A DNA stretch of 64,000 nt from Lateolabrax maculatus. Lineage: Eukaryota; Chordata; Actinopteri; Acropomatiformes; Lateolabracidae. The stretch lies in assembly GCA_031216445.1 (NCBI GenBank), contig CM062210.1:14395501-14459500 (forward strand), written 5' to 3'. A program made the translations under genes and the position numbers. The notes below the pieces were generated by a model. That model saw nothing but the letters and a program-made list of their open reading frames with translations, ran no database searches and was not told the origin of the DNA. Shown here piece by piece: positions 20,558 through 33,480 of this stretch (within the stretch, counting starts at the first letter, position 1; each line of letters starts with the position of its first letter).

Positions 20558-23464
20558 AACCAGTTCACATCAAAGCAAAAGAGGGCACTGTGTTGCCATG
20601 CAAAAAACAATATCCCCTGAAACCACACCAAATAGCAGGTATAAAACCCACCATCAAGGGCTTGGTAGCAGCAGGTGTGTTAAAACCAACAAAAAGTCTG
20701 TGTAATACACCAACTTGTCCAATAAAAAAAACTAAACTCTAGTGACTATCGATTTGTGCATGATTTGCGCGCCATTAATTCCATTGTAGATGCAGAAGTA
20801 CCTGTGGTTCCAGACCCACATACTTTGCTTTTGTCAGCATGTTCGTTGATTTGAGAAAGAAGACTCTCAGAGATATCCAATTCTCAGTTTAACATTTATT
20901 ACAGCAATTGGAGAGTCAAAAACGCACAAGGATCTCCTCTATTCGGAATGTCACAGACAGCATGGGGCTGTCCTGTGTCTTCCTCCCAGAAGAGAGTGCT
21001 CACCTTGACATTACACAAAGTTTTAAATTGAAATGTGCAATTATCTGATTGGTGGGAAGATACCGCGGTTTAAACTTAGTTCTTCCTTGTTGGTGCACTA
21101 GGCTGGTCCCAGCCTCTTGGCACACGAATCCATCAATCCGAGGAGATAGAGCCCTAAGGAAGAGAAAACCCTACACTTCCTCTGTTTGCATGTTGCTTTG
21201 CTAACTCTGCTCCTCACCTTCTAACTGATACTTCTTCTCATCATGACAATAGTACACGATGTTCTTTTCTGACGTTTTCTGTTCCATAGGCAAATTATTT
21301 CATACGGACAGTCGGTCTGCAGGACTGCTCCTTAAAATGTCAAGCTTCAAGACTTGCTGAAGCTTCAAGGCCAGCCAGTGTGTGTGTGTGTGTGTGTGTG
21401 TGAGTAGATAGCCTTTCCCTACCAACAGTTGCTACACGTTATAGTTTTCGCGATCTTCTCTATGTTGCAGGCTTTGTTTTAGGATTAGTAGCATTTATTC
21501 AGCATTAGTCATGGTCACATCACTCTGCTCTGTCCTTGAGAATTCCAGCCTCCTTTGAATCCTAATATTTCTCACACTTTGTAATATCCCACATGACGCC
21601 TGCTGGTACACAGTCAGATTTATGCTCAGCATTTGTTACTGTGCCATTACGCCCAGATTCACAGTATCTGTTTGCTTTTACGTATCAAGGGCAGCAGTAT
21701 ACGTACACACGTCTCCCGCAAGGCTATGTTGAAATCTCGTCAATATTCAATAGAGTATTAGCTAACGACCTGCAACACCTAGACGTGTCTAGTACAGTAC
21801 TACAATACGTTGAGGATCTATTGATATGGAGCACCACCAAAGCTCAATGTGCACAAGACTCAGTCTCAGTCCTGATGGCTTTAGAAAAGGGGGGTCACAA
21901 GGTGAGTAAAGATAAATTACAGTTTTGCCAGACACAGGTTGAATACTTAGGTAGACAACTCTGTGGCACTAAACGAGTTATAGCGCCCTCACAAATTGAG
22001 GCAGTATCAAAAGCTCCCAAACCGCAAACGGTGGGACACATGTTGTCATTTCTGGGGATGGCTGGTTTCAGTCGACTGTGGATCTGCGATTATGCAATCA
22101 AAACAGCCCCATTACACGGCTTGGTCCGAGCTGCAGGACAAACTAATGGCTCAGCTGAACTACAGTGGAACGCAGAAGCTGAAGGAGCCTTTCAATCCCT
22201 AAAACAGGACATGCAAATGGAACCTGCACTTGGTAACCCTAACTATGCTAATGTGTTTCACTTATATGTTGCAGAAAAAGCAGGATGTGCATGTGTGGTT
22301 TTGATGCAGGACATTCTCACAGGTAAGCAGCCATTAGCATATTACAGCACCAAATTGGACAACATTGAAACAGGTCTTCCTCCCTGTTATCAAGGATTGG
22401 CAGCAGCTGCCTTTGCTTTTCAAAAAGCATCGGCCATTACAATGGGGCATCCAACCATTTTATACACATCACATCAACTGCATGCGTTGATCACAAACCC
22501 TATGTTTGTGTTAACACAAACCCGAAGGACAGGCTACGAGGTAATCCTCTCTGCCCCAGAACTCACGATACAACGATGTATTACAATTAATCCTGCCACA
22601 CGACTGGTGACGCCTGTAGAAGGAACACCACATGATTGTCTCCAGTCAACAGATGTGTTCCTGAGGCCACGTAAAGAATTATATAACCAGGCTATACCAG
22701 CACAACTAACCTTTTTTGTAGACGGTTCCTGTTTTAAGGATGCTGCAGGAAACCACGCTGGTTATGCCATTATACAATTGCATCCTGATAACACCTTTTC
22801 TGAAGTACAGACCATGAAACTCACTCAGCCTTGTTCAGCGCAGCTTGCAGAAATCAAGGCTCTGACTGCAGCATGTCGCCTGGCAGCAGGTAAGACTTCA
22901 AACGTTTATACAGACTCACAATATGCATATGCAGTCTGTCATGTTCATGGCGTAACTTGGAAACAGAGAGGGTTTCTGAGAGCAGACGGTTCCCCGGTAA
23001 CTCATAGAGAAGCCATACACCATCCAAAAGCATTAGCCATCATTAAATGCGTAGCTCATCACAAAACTAATTCCCTGATAGCTAAAGGCAACAACTTAGC
23101 AGATGAAGCCGCAAAATGCATAGCTACACCCACCTGTATAGGTCCGCTGCTAGAGGCTGAAGATTGTGAACCACTAACAAACTTAGCATCTCTAATAGCA
23201 GCACAGCATCATGCAGGACCATATGCACATTCTGTATGGGCAAAAAGGGGGGCAATTAGAATCACTGAAGAAGGTCCATCACATGGGTTATGGTGGAGTG
23301 CACATGGACATTTTGTCCTCCCAACATCGTTGGTACAGGTTGCTATACGAAGTGCGCATGGTCAGGACCATTGCGCAAGGGTGGAGGTGTTGAGACGCCT
23401 TCAAGCAGTCTGGTGGTCACCATTTTTGGCAAGCATGGTTGATAGAACATTGCCAGAATGCTAA
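20558..23464 (+). pseudogene. pol: ERV-B pol: RT, connection, RNase H, IN zinc-finger start
   Basis: The RT starts at 20558 (CKKQYPLKP) and frameshifts near 20730. It is split by a solo LTR (20840-21593), then reads open for 623 codons. Motifs are TRLPQGYVE, YVED at the active site where retroviral RTs carry YVDD, and FLGMAGFSRLW. The RNase H has acidic residues in FFVDGS, AEIKAL and VYTDSQ and an H/D pair near ADEAAK, so its catalytic set looks complete. The frame ends in a partial integrase zinc-binding region. The D-to-E change in the RT active site would be expected to impair polymerase function. Confidence 0.85.
20840..21593 (-). mobile_element. Solo LTR nested in ERV-B pol
   Basis: The 754-bp insertion splits the RT domain. 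On the minus strand it begins TGTGGGATATT and ends ACGAACA, with AATAAA about 50 bases before the end, so it looks like an LTR in antisense orientation. CATG is present at both junctions, but the exact target duplication is ambiguous. A TG dinucleotide run lies at about 21380-21402. Confidence 0.55.
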
Positions 23465-23755
23465 GTGGGTGCACATCACAACATTAGGAAAGCATTTTCA
23501 GCACCAATCGCACATATTCCACCGCCAGAAGGTCCTGTTTATCATCTAATGTTGGACTATATAGGTATGACAGATTGTAGATCCGTGGCCAAATTTTTGT
23601 GTAAAGAAGTTTTTCCGAGATTTGGAATACACGAGACCATCAGTTCTGATAATGGACCTGCGTTTGTAGCAGAGACGATAAAAATATCCCGAAAAATGCT
23701 AGGAATCAAGCAGAAATGTGGATGTGTGTATCATCTAAAAGCCAAGGAAACCTAA
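23465..23755 (+). pseudogene. pol: ERV-B integrase core fragment
   Basis: The sequence shows MLDYIGM and then, after an apparent internal loss, FGIHETISSDNGPAF, corresponding to the first and second acidic positions of the integrase D,D-E core. The spacing between them is shorter than in the family. It is cut at 23755, so the catalytic Glu and C-terminal domain are missing. Confidence 0.75.
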
Positions 23756-25270
23756 ACCTCATATTTATCAAATTTTTTATTATGTAATTTATTATACAAT
23801 TGGATAAATGATGGACCAAACATAATTAAAAAAAATAGTGGTTTATCTTTATTTTTTTTTTTTAAAAAGTCAGTAACATGAAGTAACTCTGGGTAACAGG
23901 TATGTGTGTCTGTATGTGCGTACATGTGTGTGTGTGTGTGGGTGTGAATACAAAAGACGACAAAGAAAAAACAGTGAAGCTATTACCAGTCGTCACATCT
24001 CTGCATTGACTACCAGTACCTGAAATCAACTTGAAATATTCTTACTTGTCTACAACACACTAAATGGTTGAGTTGAAAACTACATCCAATAGAGTTTTAG
24101 CAATTGCAATCAATTCATGAAAACAAACTTGACCTTTTCTAAGAAGCCTTCTCTAGTTTGGCCCAGACTTCTTTCTCAATCTCCATGTGATGACCTGTGA
24201 CTGGCCTTGGTGGTGGGATGATACACCGTTTTTGCTTTTTGTTTTAGTTTCAAGTGAGGGTCTGCCTCTTCCCAGTTGTAATGCGACTCACACCATTCCT
24301 TATGTAGAAAGCTCTCACTCTTCCTGTTAAACCATCCACAATCCTGTTGTTCCGCTTTCGTGTGTAGGTGTAGTTAACCTTCCCATTCTTTACGCTCTTC
24401 CATCTTTTCTTTAAAAAGCCCAATACATTTTGAGCTAAACGTTCCAGCCTGTACTTTTTCAGAACTTTTCCTGTTAATATTTTTTAAATGATTTGCCTTC
24501 AGGGTCTTCTGAATGGCAGCACGTGGAAGCTGTCTTATTTGTCTGTTTACTTTTGTGCGTAGAGACGCATTATTCTTTTTTCATGCGCTGGAGTTTTTTG
24601 TGCTGTTCTTTTTTTGTATTGTTTTCTTTTTTGGGTTTGTTTCTTCAACAGAACCTGTAGTTCTTGAATTTGTTTCTGAAGGTTCTTTAGTGTTTTCCGT
24701 CTTCTTCTCCACCCTCGATTACGTTGCCTAAAACACATGTGCAGCACAATAAATCACACATTGCAATAGTTGTTAGAATGTAATATTACATTGTTACATT
24801 AACATCTGCAACCTGATGAGTAGAATTTGTTGAATTTCATGTCATATTGTAATCATACTACACAGCTACAGTACATTCTAACACTTTGTTATTACATAGC
24901 AACAAACACACACGTATGCCCTATTGCCACCCTTGCTTGTTTTCTTTGACACATGATCCATTTCAGAAACTAAAACTACACCTGGAAGTGCTTGGATCTA
25001 CAGCTTGCACTGGTGATAGCTGGGGGCTGTGGAGGGGTGATGAGGTGTTGAAAAGCTCGATCATATAGAACGTCTCCCTCCACTTTCTGCCACGTCTGCA
25101 CTTTACTCTCTCACTGAGGTCATTGATGGTTGTCTTCCTGCCTGACTCTAGGTCCTTTCTGTATTTATCACGTTCCTTCTCTAAATATTTCTCTTTCCTC
25201 TCTGGATCAGCATCGCATCGGGCGCGATAGTGCCGCTGCTTTTCTGCAGTGATCAGGGGTGGATTGGCTC
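23756..25270 (-). pseudogene. RARRDADPE repeat gene, copy without ERV-A
   Basis: On the minus strand the N-terminal exon (about 25270-24960) has YRARCDADPERKEKYLEKER. The coiled-coil exon (24725-24547) continues through the CATG site without interruption into HEKRIMRLYAQK. Downstream C-terminal frames are heavily frameshifted. This is the empty target site that confirms the ERV-A insertion point. Function is unknown, and the protein type is recognised only as a repeat-associated fish family. Confidence 0.6.
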
Positions 25271-25945
25271 TGTGTAAGTGTGGTATTCACATTGTAAAAC
25301 TGATCTTAAATGCCAACAACTTCAGTAATTTCAACTATAAAACTCAGGTGAATAGCACATAGACTAATATTTACAAAATCAATCACCAATCAATCAAAGG
25401 ACACTACATGCGTCATGTTACTCTTTAAATGAGTAACGGGACTGAAAGTAACAGAAACTGAGTTTTTAGCATAGAAATAGTAAATACATGAAATAAAGCC
25501 ACATGACATCCATTCTAACAGCATGAGGACACTGAGCACATTGTAGTGATTCACCAACAATTTGTATTTTCAAAATAAACAAATAACATCAAAGATATTA
25601 TTTAACAGGAAAGTTGAGATTGAATTTCTCTGTCATAGCTACAGTTTCATCAAATATAGAGAATACAAAATGAAAGAACTTACTTTTGGTCTTCTTATTG
25701 CCTTCAGAAGATCCAGATGATGCAACTTGTATGATGAACATAGTGAAGTGTTAGAGAGCGGGGATGCGTAACAAATGCTATTTGTTCAGTATTCAATGTC
25801 GTTTTTATCAATGTTTTCAATTATATATCTAAAATTTTAAATGAGATTAATGTGCAGGCACTTTGCTTAAGAATAAAATGTTTTTCACAATTAATTTCAT
25901 GCATATTAATACATATTATTTCCTGGGGACGGAAATGGCACCCAT
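25271..25945. other. No gene seen
   Basis: AT-rich DNA of about 675 bp. I see no domain-bearing frame, and it is not shared with the other units. Confidence 0.5.
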
Positions 25946-25949
25946 TCAG

Positions 25950-26208
25950 CGGAATGTCGAAGTGTGAATATTGGACTTACATTCATCAGGTGGTCAGAAA
26001 CACTGATAGACTCCAAATGAATGTTAACGTTGCTCTGTGTCTACTTGATGTGAAAACAGGAAACTGTTCATCATATAAAGGTGATCATATGTCAGTGTTG
26101 TATTTACAGCCAGTGGACGGAAAAATGTTTAAGACTAAAATTGATAAAATGTTTCAGAAATTGTTAGAACCACAAGATGGAGACATTACAACAGAGCTCA
26201 ACCTGTAA
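25950..26208 (+). pseudogene. Terminal fragment of unrecognised gene, C unit
   Basis: The frame reads CEYWTYIHQVVRNTDRLQMN, then VALCLLDVKTGNC, and ends GDITTELNL-stop. It is nearly the same as 37877-38155, and it is one of the two longest copies. The product is unknown. Confidence 0.45.
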
Positions 26209-26362
26209 CCTTCACTACTTCATTACAGTAACATGGGTAACTCCACCTTGTTTAATGGAGTATGAATGAAGGATTGTTCACAACATCACAATACCAACAT
26301 ATAAAAGGACAAACTTTTTAGATACTTTTCCAAATGACTGATTCGATAAGATTGATACAAGT

Positions 26363-26605
26363 CACTGTCACGGCTGGTACGTGAAGGGAAACAGGAAGGA
26401 CCCAATGACTGAGGCAGAGCTGAAGCAGTTCAGTGATTTAATGATCAAAACGTTGAGGTACAGAGGCTTATGAAGTCATGAAGCAGGCAAGGGTCAAAAC
26501 CGGGAAGGCAGTCCAAACAGGCAAAAACATTTGATAAAGTGGCAGGCAGTAAATCCAAGGTCAGAGGGCTGGGGGAGGAGAGAGGGGGGCTGAAGGGAGG
26601 GACTG
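26363..26605 (+). repeat. Interspersed repeat, Siglec-tail flanking type
   Basis: Matches 4945-5148 and extends further into GGGGCTGAAGGGAGGGACTG. It lies downstream of Siglec C. Confidence 0.75.
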
Positions 26606-27026
26606 CAAGCTTTGTGACTAACACACTATTCACTTCTTTTTTTTTCATTACATAAGGAAAAACACTGATAAAAACCCTAAAGAACACATGAAAACACTGC
26701 AAGATGGGTTTGTTGGCATGAATGAAAATCCTTTGCACTTTCTGCTTCATCATAATTGGAAATGTCTCATTTCATTTGAGGCAAAGAATAAAATTATGAT
26801 AAGAATACCATAAATCATCACAGTCTTACACAAACTCACGATGATGCTGCATATTATATTTATGTTATCTTCCATAAATTAAAAAAAAACTTCTGATCTG
26901 TTTGCACTCCATCCTTTACTTCATCTTACCAATCTTTTGCAAAGTAACTTAAAATAATAGAATTAGAGGAATAAGAAATATAGAAATATTCCATTCACAG
27001 TGAACAAGACATCTTCCTCCTCTCCT

Positions 27027-30000
27027 TCATGATGCTTGTGACTCAGTCACTCTGTTGACAGTCTGTTCTTCTCCTGCTGCGTCCTGTGGAAATGAAACAA
27101 CACAGAGAGAGTGCTGTTAGTGTGACGCACACAAAAGATGTGGTCACATTTTTTGTTAATGTTTTATCTACTTAAAGGGATGATCACTATGTGTATTCCA
27201 GTGGTTGCTGATGAATAATATTGTAGGTGTTGAGGGACTTTCAGTCAGTCTTTGTGGACTATTGTTTTGGAGCAATACCCAACAACGTCAGTAAGGAGCA
27301 GCCGACTGAAACCCTGCTTTGCGCTCTTGTTGGCTCTCTCTTCATTCTGCTACGAGGAGTCAACACAGTAACAGCCTAACGTTTTCCTGTCTGCTCATTT
27401 AACCTTTTTTATCAGCTTAGAGTTATGTTTAAGTGCAGAAAACACATAAAAATTGTATGTAACAATGTTTGAATGCGTTTCAGAGGGTCTGTAAGTAAGT
27501 TTAGAGCGGTGTTTTATTAATTTTTGAGCCTCTGAACTGTAGACTAGCGTCGTCTGTAGGTACAGCTATCATGGCAGTTTAACAGGTTGTTTACTTCGTG
27601 TATATCTGCTCCTTACTAAGTGTACTGAAAACTCAAGAGCTCTAGTAATCAGAAGTACATTACACATGAAGTTAAGCATTTATATGCTGAATTCACTTAA
27701 ACATATATGGTTATTTTACACATGTGAATACCTGTTCAAATCTGAAATTGCATTCTGTAACATGTGAAGAAGTTACTGTATTTTCATAGAATTACTGTTG
27801 AAACAAAAGGGTAATTGTTTGGCTGTTTCAAGTATGAAAATACAAATAAATTCTGCTACGAGGAGTCAACGCAGTAACAGCCTAACGTTTTCCTGTTTAT
27901 TTATTTAATCTTTTTTATCAGATTAACTGATTGTGTGGTTTAATGCAGCTGAAATAGAAATGCCAGCAGCACTTTGAGCTTGTTTTAGTAAATCTAAGCC
28001 TATTATTAAGTGATTATTGGCTCCCCTTAACGACATCTGGCCCAATGCATTCTGGTCTACTGTCACTGCTGTTATGGAGATATGGATAAACATCATTGTC
28101 TCTAAGGATTTCTTCTGTATGATGGCGGAGCACCAATCTTCAGAGACACCTACAAATAAATGATTTTTCCCTTTTCTCTTTGAGGACATTTTATTGAAAG
28201 AATAATGCACCTGACCTCATCTAGTAGCTCACCTTCACTGGTTTGTTGCAGCATCTTGATCTAAACCACCTGAAAGAAAAGGAGATGGAGAGAATAAACA
28301 TGAATAAAAGTTGAATGTTAACTTCAAACAAACTTTGATCATATGATAGAAAAGTTTGTCTCACCACTCAAATATTATGATTGTACTGCACAGAATTACA
28401 ATTTCCAGGCTCTTCACTATAACATAGACACCAAACTCTGGATTATCTGTAACAAGACAGCATGGTGGAAACTGTTATGGCTCTAAAATATCCTGAACCT
28501 TCATCCTTCTGTTAACCTCAAATGGAAACGGGTTTACTATCACAAGTTTATTTGAATAGAATAATTTCATACAAATGCAATAAAAAGCTCCATAGGAGTG
28601 CCATAAATAAAAAGATGGCATTATTCTGAAAAAGAATAAATAAGTAAATGAAAAAATGTGGAAATATAAAGATAATCAACTAAATATAAAGTAATAATTA
28701 TAAAAATGTTCATATATTTTATCATTTATTTGCTTGATTTATTTCTGTATATATTCATTTATATATATTTTAAGATACATATTTTTTTTCCTTATTAGCA
28801 AATAAATATAAATAAATAGATAAATAAATCCTCATTCTTTTCCCTATTGCTTTTGCTTGAAGGGCCAAGCTGTCAATCAACTGGCTGTGGGCGGGCCTTC
28901 CTGCCCGGGTTGGGCGGGTTTGTGCATGTGCAGTGTTAGTGTGGTATCTGCTGGAATCAGTGAAGGAAGGAAGACAGAAGGGACGAGTTAAGGACAAGTG
29001 TCCGTCAAGTACTCGTAACACTTGCAGAGTATGTGGAGGAAAATGTAGAACCGGACTATGTTTTGAAGATGGTGGGTGAATTAATGGAGACTCTCAGTCT
29101 AATATCTGGTTTTAAGGAATTGACTACTCAGCCTGGGTAGTAACAAATAAATGAGAAAATATATGACAATGCTTATAATTATTCCTTTCTATTTTGTTAT
29201 TTGTCTTTATATTTTACATTTATATTCTTTAATTTATTTCTCTTTATATTTCCACATTTATTTTTTCTTGTTACTTTACAGATTTATTCTTATTTATGGC
29301 ACTCCTATGCCTCCATACTTTGCAGCGTACTCCAACAAACAAACTAAATTATACAGCAGCAGAAAAGCTGAAAAACAGAAAAGAGAGAAGAGCAGATTAG
29401 ATTAAAATAATCAGATTCAGTACAGTTCTACATTTACCTGCACTATTCAAAGTAATCTGTGATGACGTCTGACTACCGAAATCATTCATGGCCAGACAGA
29501 AATAAACTCCTCCATCTGTCACATTAAAGCTGTAAAAATCTCCTTCAGATACATTCACGGCTCCATCTTTGCTGCTCTTGAACCAGGTGAAGCGGCTGAC
29601 GGGAGGCTTGGCTCTGCTGGAGCAGGTCAGGTTCACCCGGCTACCTGCTGACACCAAACCTGGTGGACTGATGGACACGGAGGTGTTCTTGGGAGCATCT
29701 GAGGAACATATGATATTAACTTTATTCATTAAAATCAGCTGACATCCCATCATGTGCTGACAGGATCCAATAACAAACTCTGACTGTCTTACATGAAACA
29801 TGGAGAGTCTTTCTCTCCTCTGCTGTCTTGACCTCTTTTCCTTCGTTCACAGGATAACTGGCAGAACAGGTGATGTTGTATCCATCATGTTGGTCTGACA
29901 GAGTGACGGTCGTCTGGATTTTAGTTGTTAAGGTTCGATCTGTGTTTTCCTCTATTTTGTTGAGAGCGTCTTGTTGGAGATTCCAGGTGAGTTTAGGAGG

Positions 30001-31077
30001 GGAGTGTGGACAGGGAGTTGAAGCTGAGCAGGTTATAGTGACAGACTGCTTCTCCTTCAGATCACCTGGGATCTCAATTCTGGGGCTCGGAGGAGAATCT
30101 GTGGGATCAAACCAGACACACATTTTACACTAAAATATGAATTAGAAACACTTTGGGTTTTTAATACCAAAGCTTACACAGAAAATGACACTTTTGTATT
30201 AAACAACAACAGACTCAGTGTTTAATCAGAAGTTAAAATCTGAGCAAATTTAAATACTTGATAAAATGAGAAAGTGTGCTGTTTAGACCAAAGCTGCAAC
30301 TGATTTCCCTTTTTAATTAACATCATGGACTGACTGATGAAAACAAAACTCTCTTACCTTTAACTGTTATTTCAAGAGGATCACAAGCAGCTGTTGCCAT
30401 GAATGGTCTGTTCTCAACTCTGAAGAAATATTTGCCTGTGTAACTTCTGATTAATTTGAAAAATAAAGTGGAGCAATTTTTCTCACTCAGGTTTCCAGTA
30501 ATTTTCATTGGATAGGTGTTAACCGTCCCACTACTGTGGAAAATCACATTGTTTGGATATAAGCCAAGGTTATGGTCATTTTTGATCCACACTCCAAAGG
30601 TTTCTCTTCTGCTGTCAAAATCTTGTTCTGGTTGAGAACTAAAGTTACACGGGATTTGCAAACAAGATCCACTCAGTGCTTCAATCTTCTCTGGTGCAGT
30701 GATGAATAGAACTGAGTAGTACGGACATTCAGCCAAAGCACCTGTAAAACCAGACTCATGATTAACAAAAAGTGGATAAAATCTACAGGCAGAAAACGTT
30801 CATGATAAATAAAGCAGCTGTACGTTGCATGCTGGTCTTTTTTCCTGTCCTGTTAACAATGTTAGTATGAAATATTTCATTTTTCAGTCAGGACGGTTGG
30901 AAACAGTAACTCTATCTGCACTGGTCTTCCTGCTTTGTTTGTAAATGAAGTTCACACTGAATGAATTAACGTCTCAAATAAAAGTGAGTGAACAAACAGC
31001 TCACCTGAAAGAAAGAAGACGCTCAGTAACAAGTTGGCTGGCACCATATTCACAGACTGGACTGCCGTGAAACTCAT
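27027..31077 (-). CDS. Siglec/CD22-like receptor, copy C (seven exons, 399 aa)
   Basis: Exons on the minus strand: 31077-31005, 30741-30358, 30098-29793, 29698-29438, 28446-28365, 28269-28233 and 27083-27027. They match copy A in length and phase, with intact GT-AG borders and no stop. The V-set domain keeps GSCLQIPCNF and YFFRVEN. Its mature start (AECPYYSVLFIT) and the NDHNLGLYPNN loop differ from A, D and E. Domains 2 and 3 are nearly identical to A. The membrane exon keeps the lysine, and the tail reads FRSRCCNKPVK and then ends TVNRVTESQAS with no tyrosine. It is a likely functional leukocyte lectin; expression is unknown. Confidence 0.85.
27923..28210 (-). other. Unrecognised frame in Siglec C intron 6
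   Basis: 95-codon counterpart of 9343-9630 with few substitutions, in the same position between the two tail exons and the same strand as the gene. Confidence 0.35.
28964..29140 (+). other. Antisense frame in Siglec C intron 4
   Basis: Counterpart of 8368-8547. It is open for 58 codons and ends QPG-stop, preceded by the GC-rich block at about 28865-28930 and a GGAATCAG acceptor-like site. Confidence 0.4.
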
Positions 31078-31524
31078 CACCTGGATTTGACCAAAATAAA
31101 GAAAAAAAGTTATGTTTCAATATTTTAATCAAAATATATTTTAAACAAAACGTTCACATTCTTTTAAAACAACCTCAAATTCACACATTCACTCCAGGAA
31201 GTTGAATAAATAAAATCTATCATGTATTTTCAGTGGAGTTCACGAAAAGCAGCAAAATTAAACTCTCTGGGTTAAAAAGTTGAAACATAAAAAGCAGTAA
31301 CATTTGTCCTTACCGAACCAGCCTGCAGCCAAAACAGAGAAACAATTAGTTTTAAAATCAGGAAGTTTGTGAATTTCAGCAGAACTGCAACAGAGCCAGT
31401 AACCGACGTATCTGCAGAACTGTTGTAATATAACATCAAACAGACTATTTTCAGGATAGATATCACACGACTACAATACTGCAGAAAAAGAAGAAGTCTT
31501 CATCCTTCCTGGCTGAACTCTGAG

Positions 31525-31535
31525 AAAGAGGAAGT
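31525..31535 (+). promoter_or_regulatory. PU.1-type ETS element upstream of Siglec C
   Basis: AAAGAGGAAGT lies just upstream of the probable 5' UTR exon (about 31315-31520) of this minus-strand gene. Its relative position is the same as in A. Confidence 0.5.
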
Positions 31536-33480
31536 CAGTGTTTGGGGCATCTTGACCTCAGCAAGGTGCAAATGACTTATTGCTTATCTTTTATCACTTG
31601 ACTCACTGCAGGCTTGTATCTGTATCTTCTTTTCTAGTACATATTATATTAATCACAATGATGACATATGTAAAACAGCATATAAACAATATAACATTTA
31701 GACATGTAATATATAGAGAGGAGGCTGATTTGAGACCATCAGTACAGAAAGCCAGTGTTTCATTAGACAAATATGCAGGAAACTTCCCCTGAGTAAGATC
31801 ATATAACCAAAGACTAATTTATTATACAACAAACAGCTGTTTCTTCTGCAGGAACGAGGATCACAAGGGATGAGAGGATTTAAATATGATAATAGTTAAT
31901 AAGTTATCAGTCATCACCTTTATGCAGAGCTGCTTTTCATGGTTTTCATGGTAACAGACAGAGTTGTTTAAGCTCCTTTTGCTGGATCGGAGAAGGAATT
32001 TGTTTTGTTTCTGTGAATTGTCCATAAAAAAAGTTATGTATAAAAATATTCTCATTTGAAGAATTGTGCATTTTTTGCTGTCACTCACTTCTCATTAATT
32101 TTAGCAAATAAACAGAAGGAAAGTGTTCCAGGTCACAGAATAAATAGTCAGTACTTGGACAATAAACACAATTCTTCATTGATATTTTGTTGCAGAGAGC
32201 TGCCTGGTTACAGACAGAAGGACAGACGCAGTTGACCAACTTCCTCTGTTTACTTATAGTTCTCAGCTCTGTTCATGACTTCATCAGTTACATCCCACCA
32301 CTTCTCTTTGGAGATCTCACTCTGGTTTATCAGCCCCACACAGAGAAAATGTGCAGCAACCTCATGCTTAACGCCTCGACTCATTCTTAAGTGTAAATAA
32401 CCAAAGACGTGACAAAGACTATTTCATACATGTAGGTACAACAGAGTCTTTGCTGACAGTCTTTATCACTGCTGCTCTGCACCGTGCTGATGAGAGAACC
32501 TCACTGATTAATATGCTTTGAATTATTTTATTTTTTAAATAGTTTTAATTCACAATGTTTATGCAAACAAAAACCACTGAATAAGAGATAAAAATGCTTT
32601 TCTCCTTCACACTTTCTCTGTGCTCCCATTCTTTTTCAATACTATAAAAGCATTTATTTAATACGAGGAACAAGATCAGAAACACTGATACTGAACACTG
32701 ACTCCAAATGAATGCTAATGCTGCTCTGTGTCTGCTGGATGTGAAAACAGGAAACTGCCAACAAGTTCATCATAAAAAGGTGATAATATGTAAATGTTGT
32801 GTTTACAGCTTTTGTCCTGCTGCCAAGTGGACGGAAATCTGTTATTGCAGGTTTAAGACTGAAAAAGAGGTAAATTCATAATATAGTTCAGAATTGATGG
32901 AGTTGTGTTTTCAATCAACTGGCTTTTGTTTTATCAAAGTAAAATAGATTTTATCAAGAGAAATAAATAAACCGTTTGAAAGAGTAAAAGATTGTGAAGT
33001 CTGAAAAAAGTGTGAGAAATTGGTAGTGGTTAAATTGCAGTACATTTTAGTAACATTTTAAATGAACTTTTGTGACGTAACAGAGGAGTAACAGAATAAA
33101 CATATAAACACATGAATAGAACATATATAAAAAGTATAACACAAATAATACGCAAAAAAATTTAGCAAGAAAATTAATTTATTGTCATCCAGACATTGAA
33201 TAACAGTTATGACCAAGATCTGTGAAAAGGAGTCATTTTGACAACAATAATGCAGCCGGTGAGATTGTCATTGTCAGCAGTGCCGTCACATCAACACATG
33301 GTTAAGATGAGGACTGAACCTGTCAGAACCACAAGATGGAGACATTACAACAGAGCTCAACCTGTAATCTACTTCATTACAGTAACATGGGTAACACTAC
33401 TTTGTTTAATGGAGTCTGAATGAAGGATTATTCATAACACCACAACAGGAACATATAAAAGGACTTTCTCAGACACTTTT
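31536..33480. other. Siglec C upstream flank with tail-exon and gene remnants
   Basis: Non-coding flank shared with unit D (43026-44950). It contains a tail-exon remnant (about 32180-32345) and a degraded fragment of the GDITTELNL gene (about 32700-32870). At 33335-33425 it has ACAAGATGGAGACATTACAACAGAGCTCAACCTGTAA again out of context. No complete gene is present. Confidence 0.55.

Larger units (their letters stand above)
18379..23755 (+). mobile_element. ERV-B, 5' LTR to integrase fragment
   Basis: An LTR-like block is followed by a leader with a splice donor (about 19122), a damaged upstream region, pol with RT and RNase H, and an integrase fragment. It is distinct from ERV-A and ERV-C in sequence. 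It stops at about 23755, where the RARRDADPE repeat gene begins, so the integrase end, env and the 3' LTR are absent. A solo LTR of another element lies inside pol. Confidence 0.8.

Noticed and set aside
20840..21593. Intron in ERV-B pol
   Set aside because: The inserted block has LTR-like ends and a polyadenylation signal on the opposite strand, and interrupts a retroviral domain; an insertion explains it better.
29870..30133. 87-codon frame opposite the second Ig exon (also 7378-7641, 41327-41590, 56362-56715)
   Set aside because: It is exactly antisense to a well-supported Ig exon and is conserved only because that exon is.
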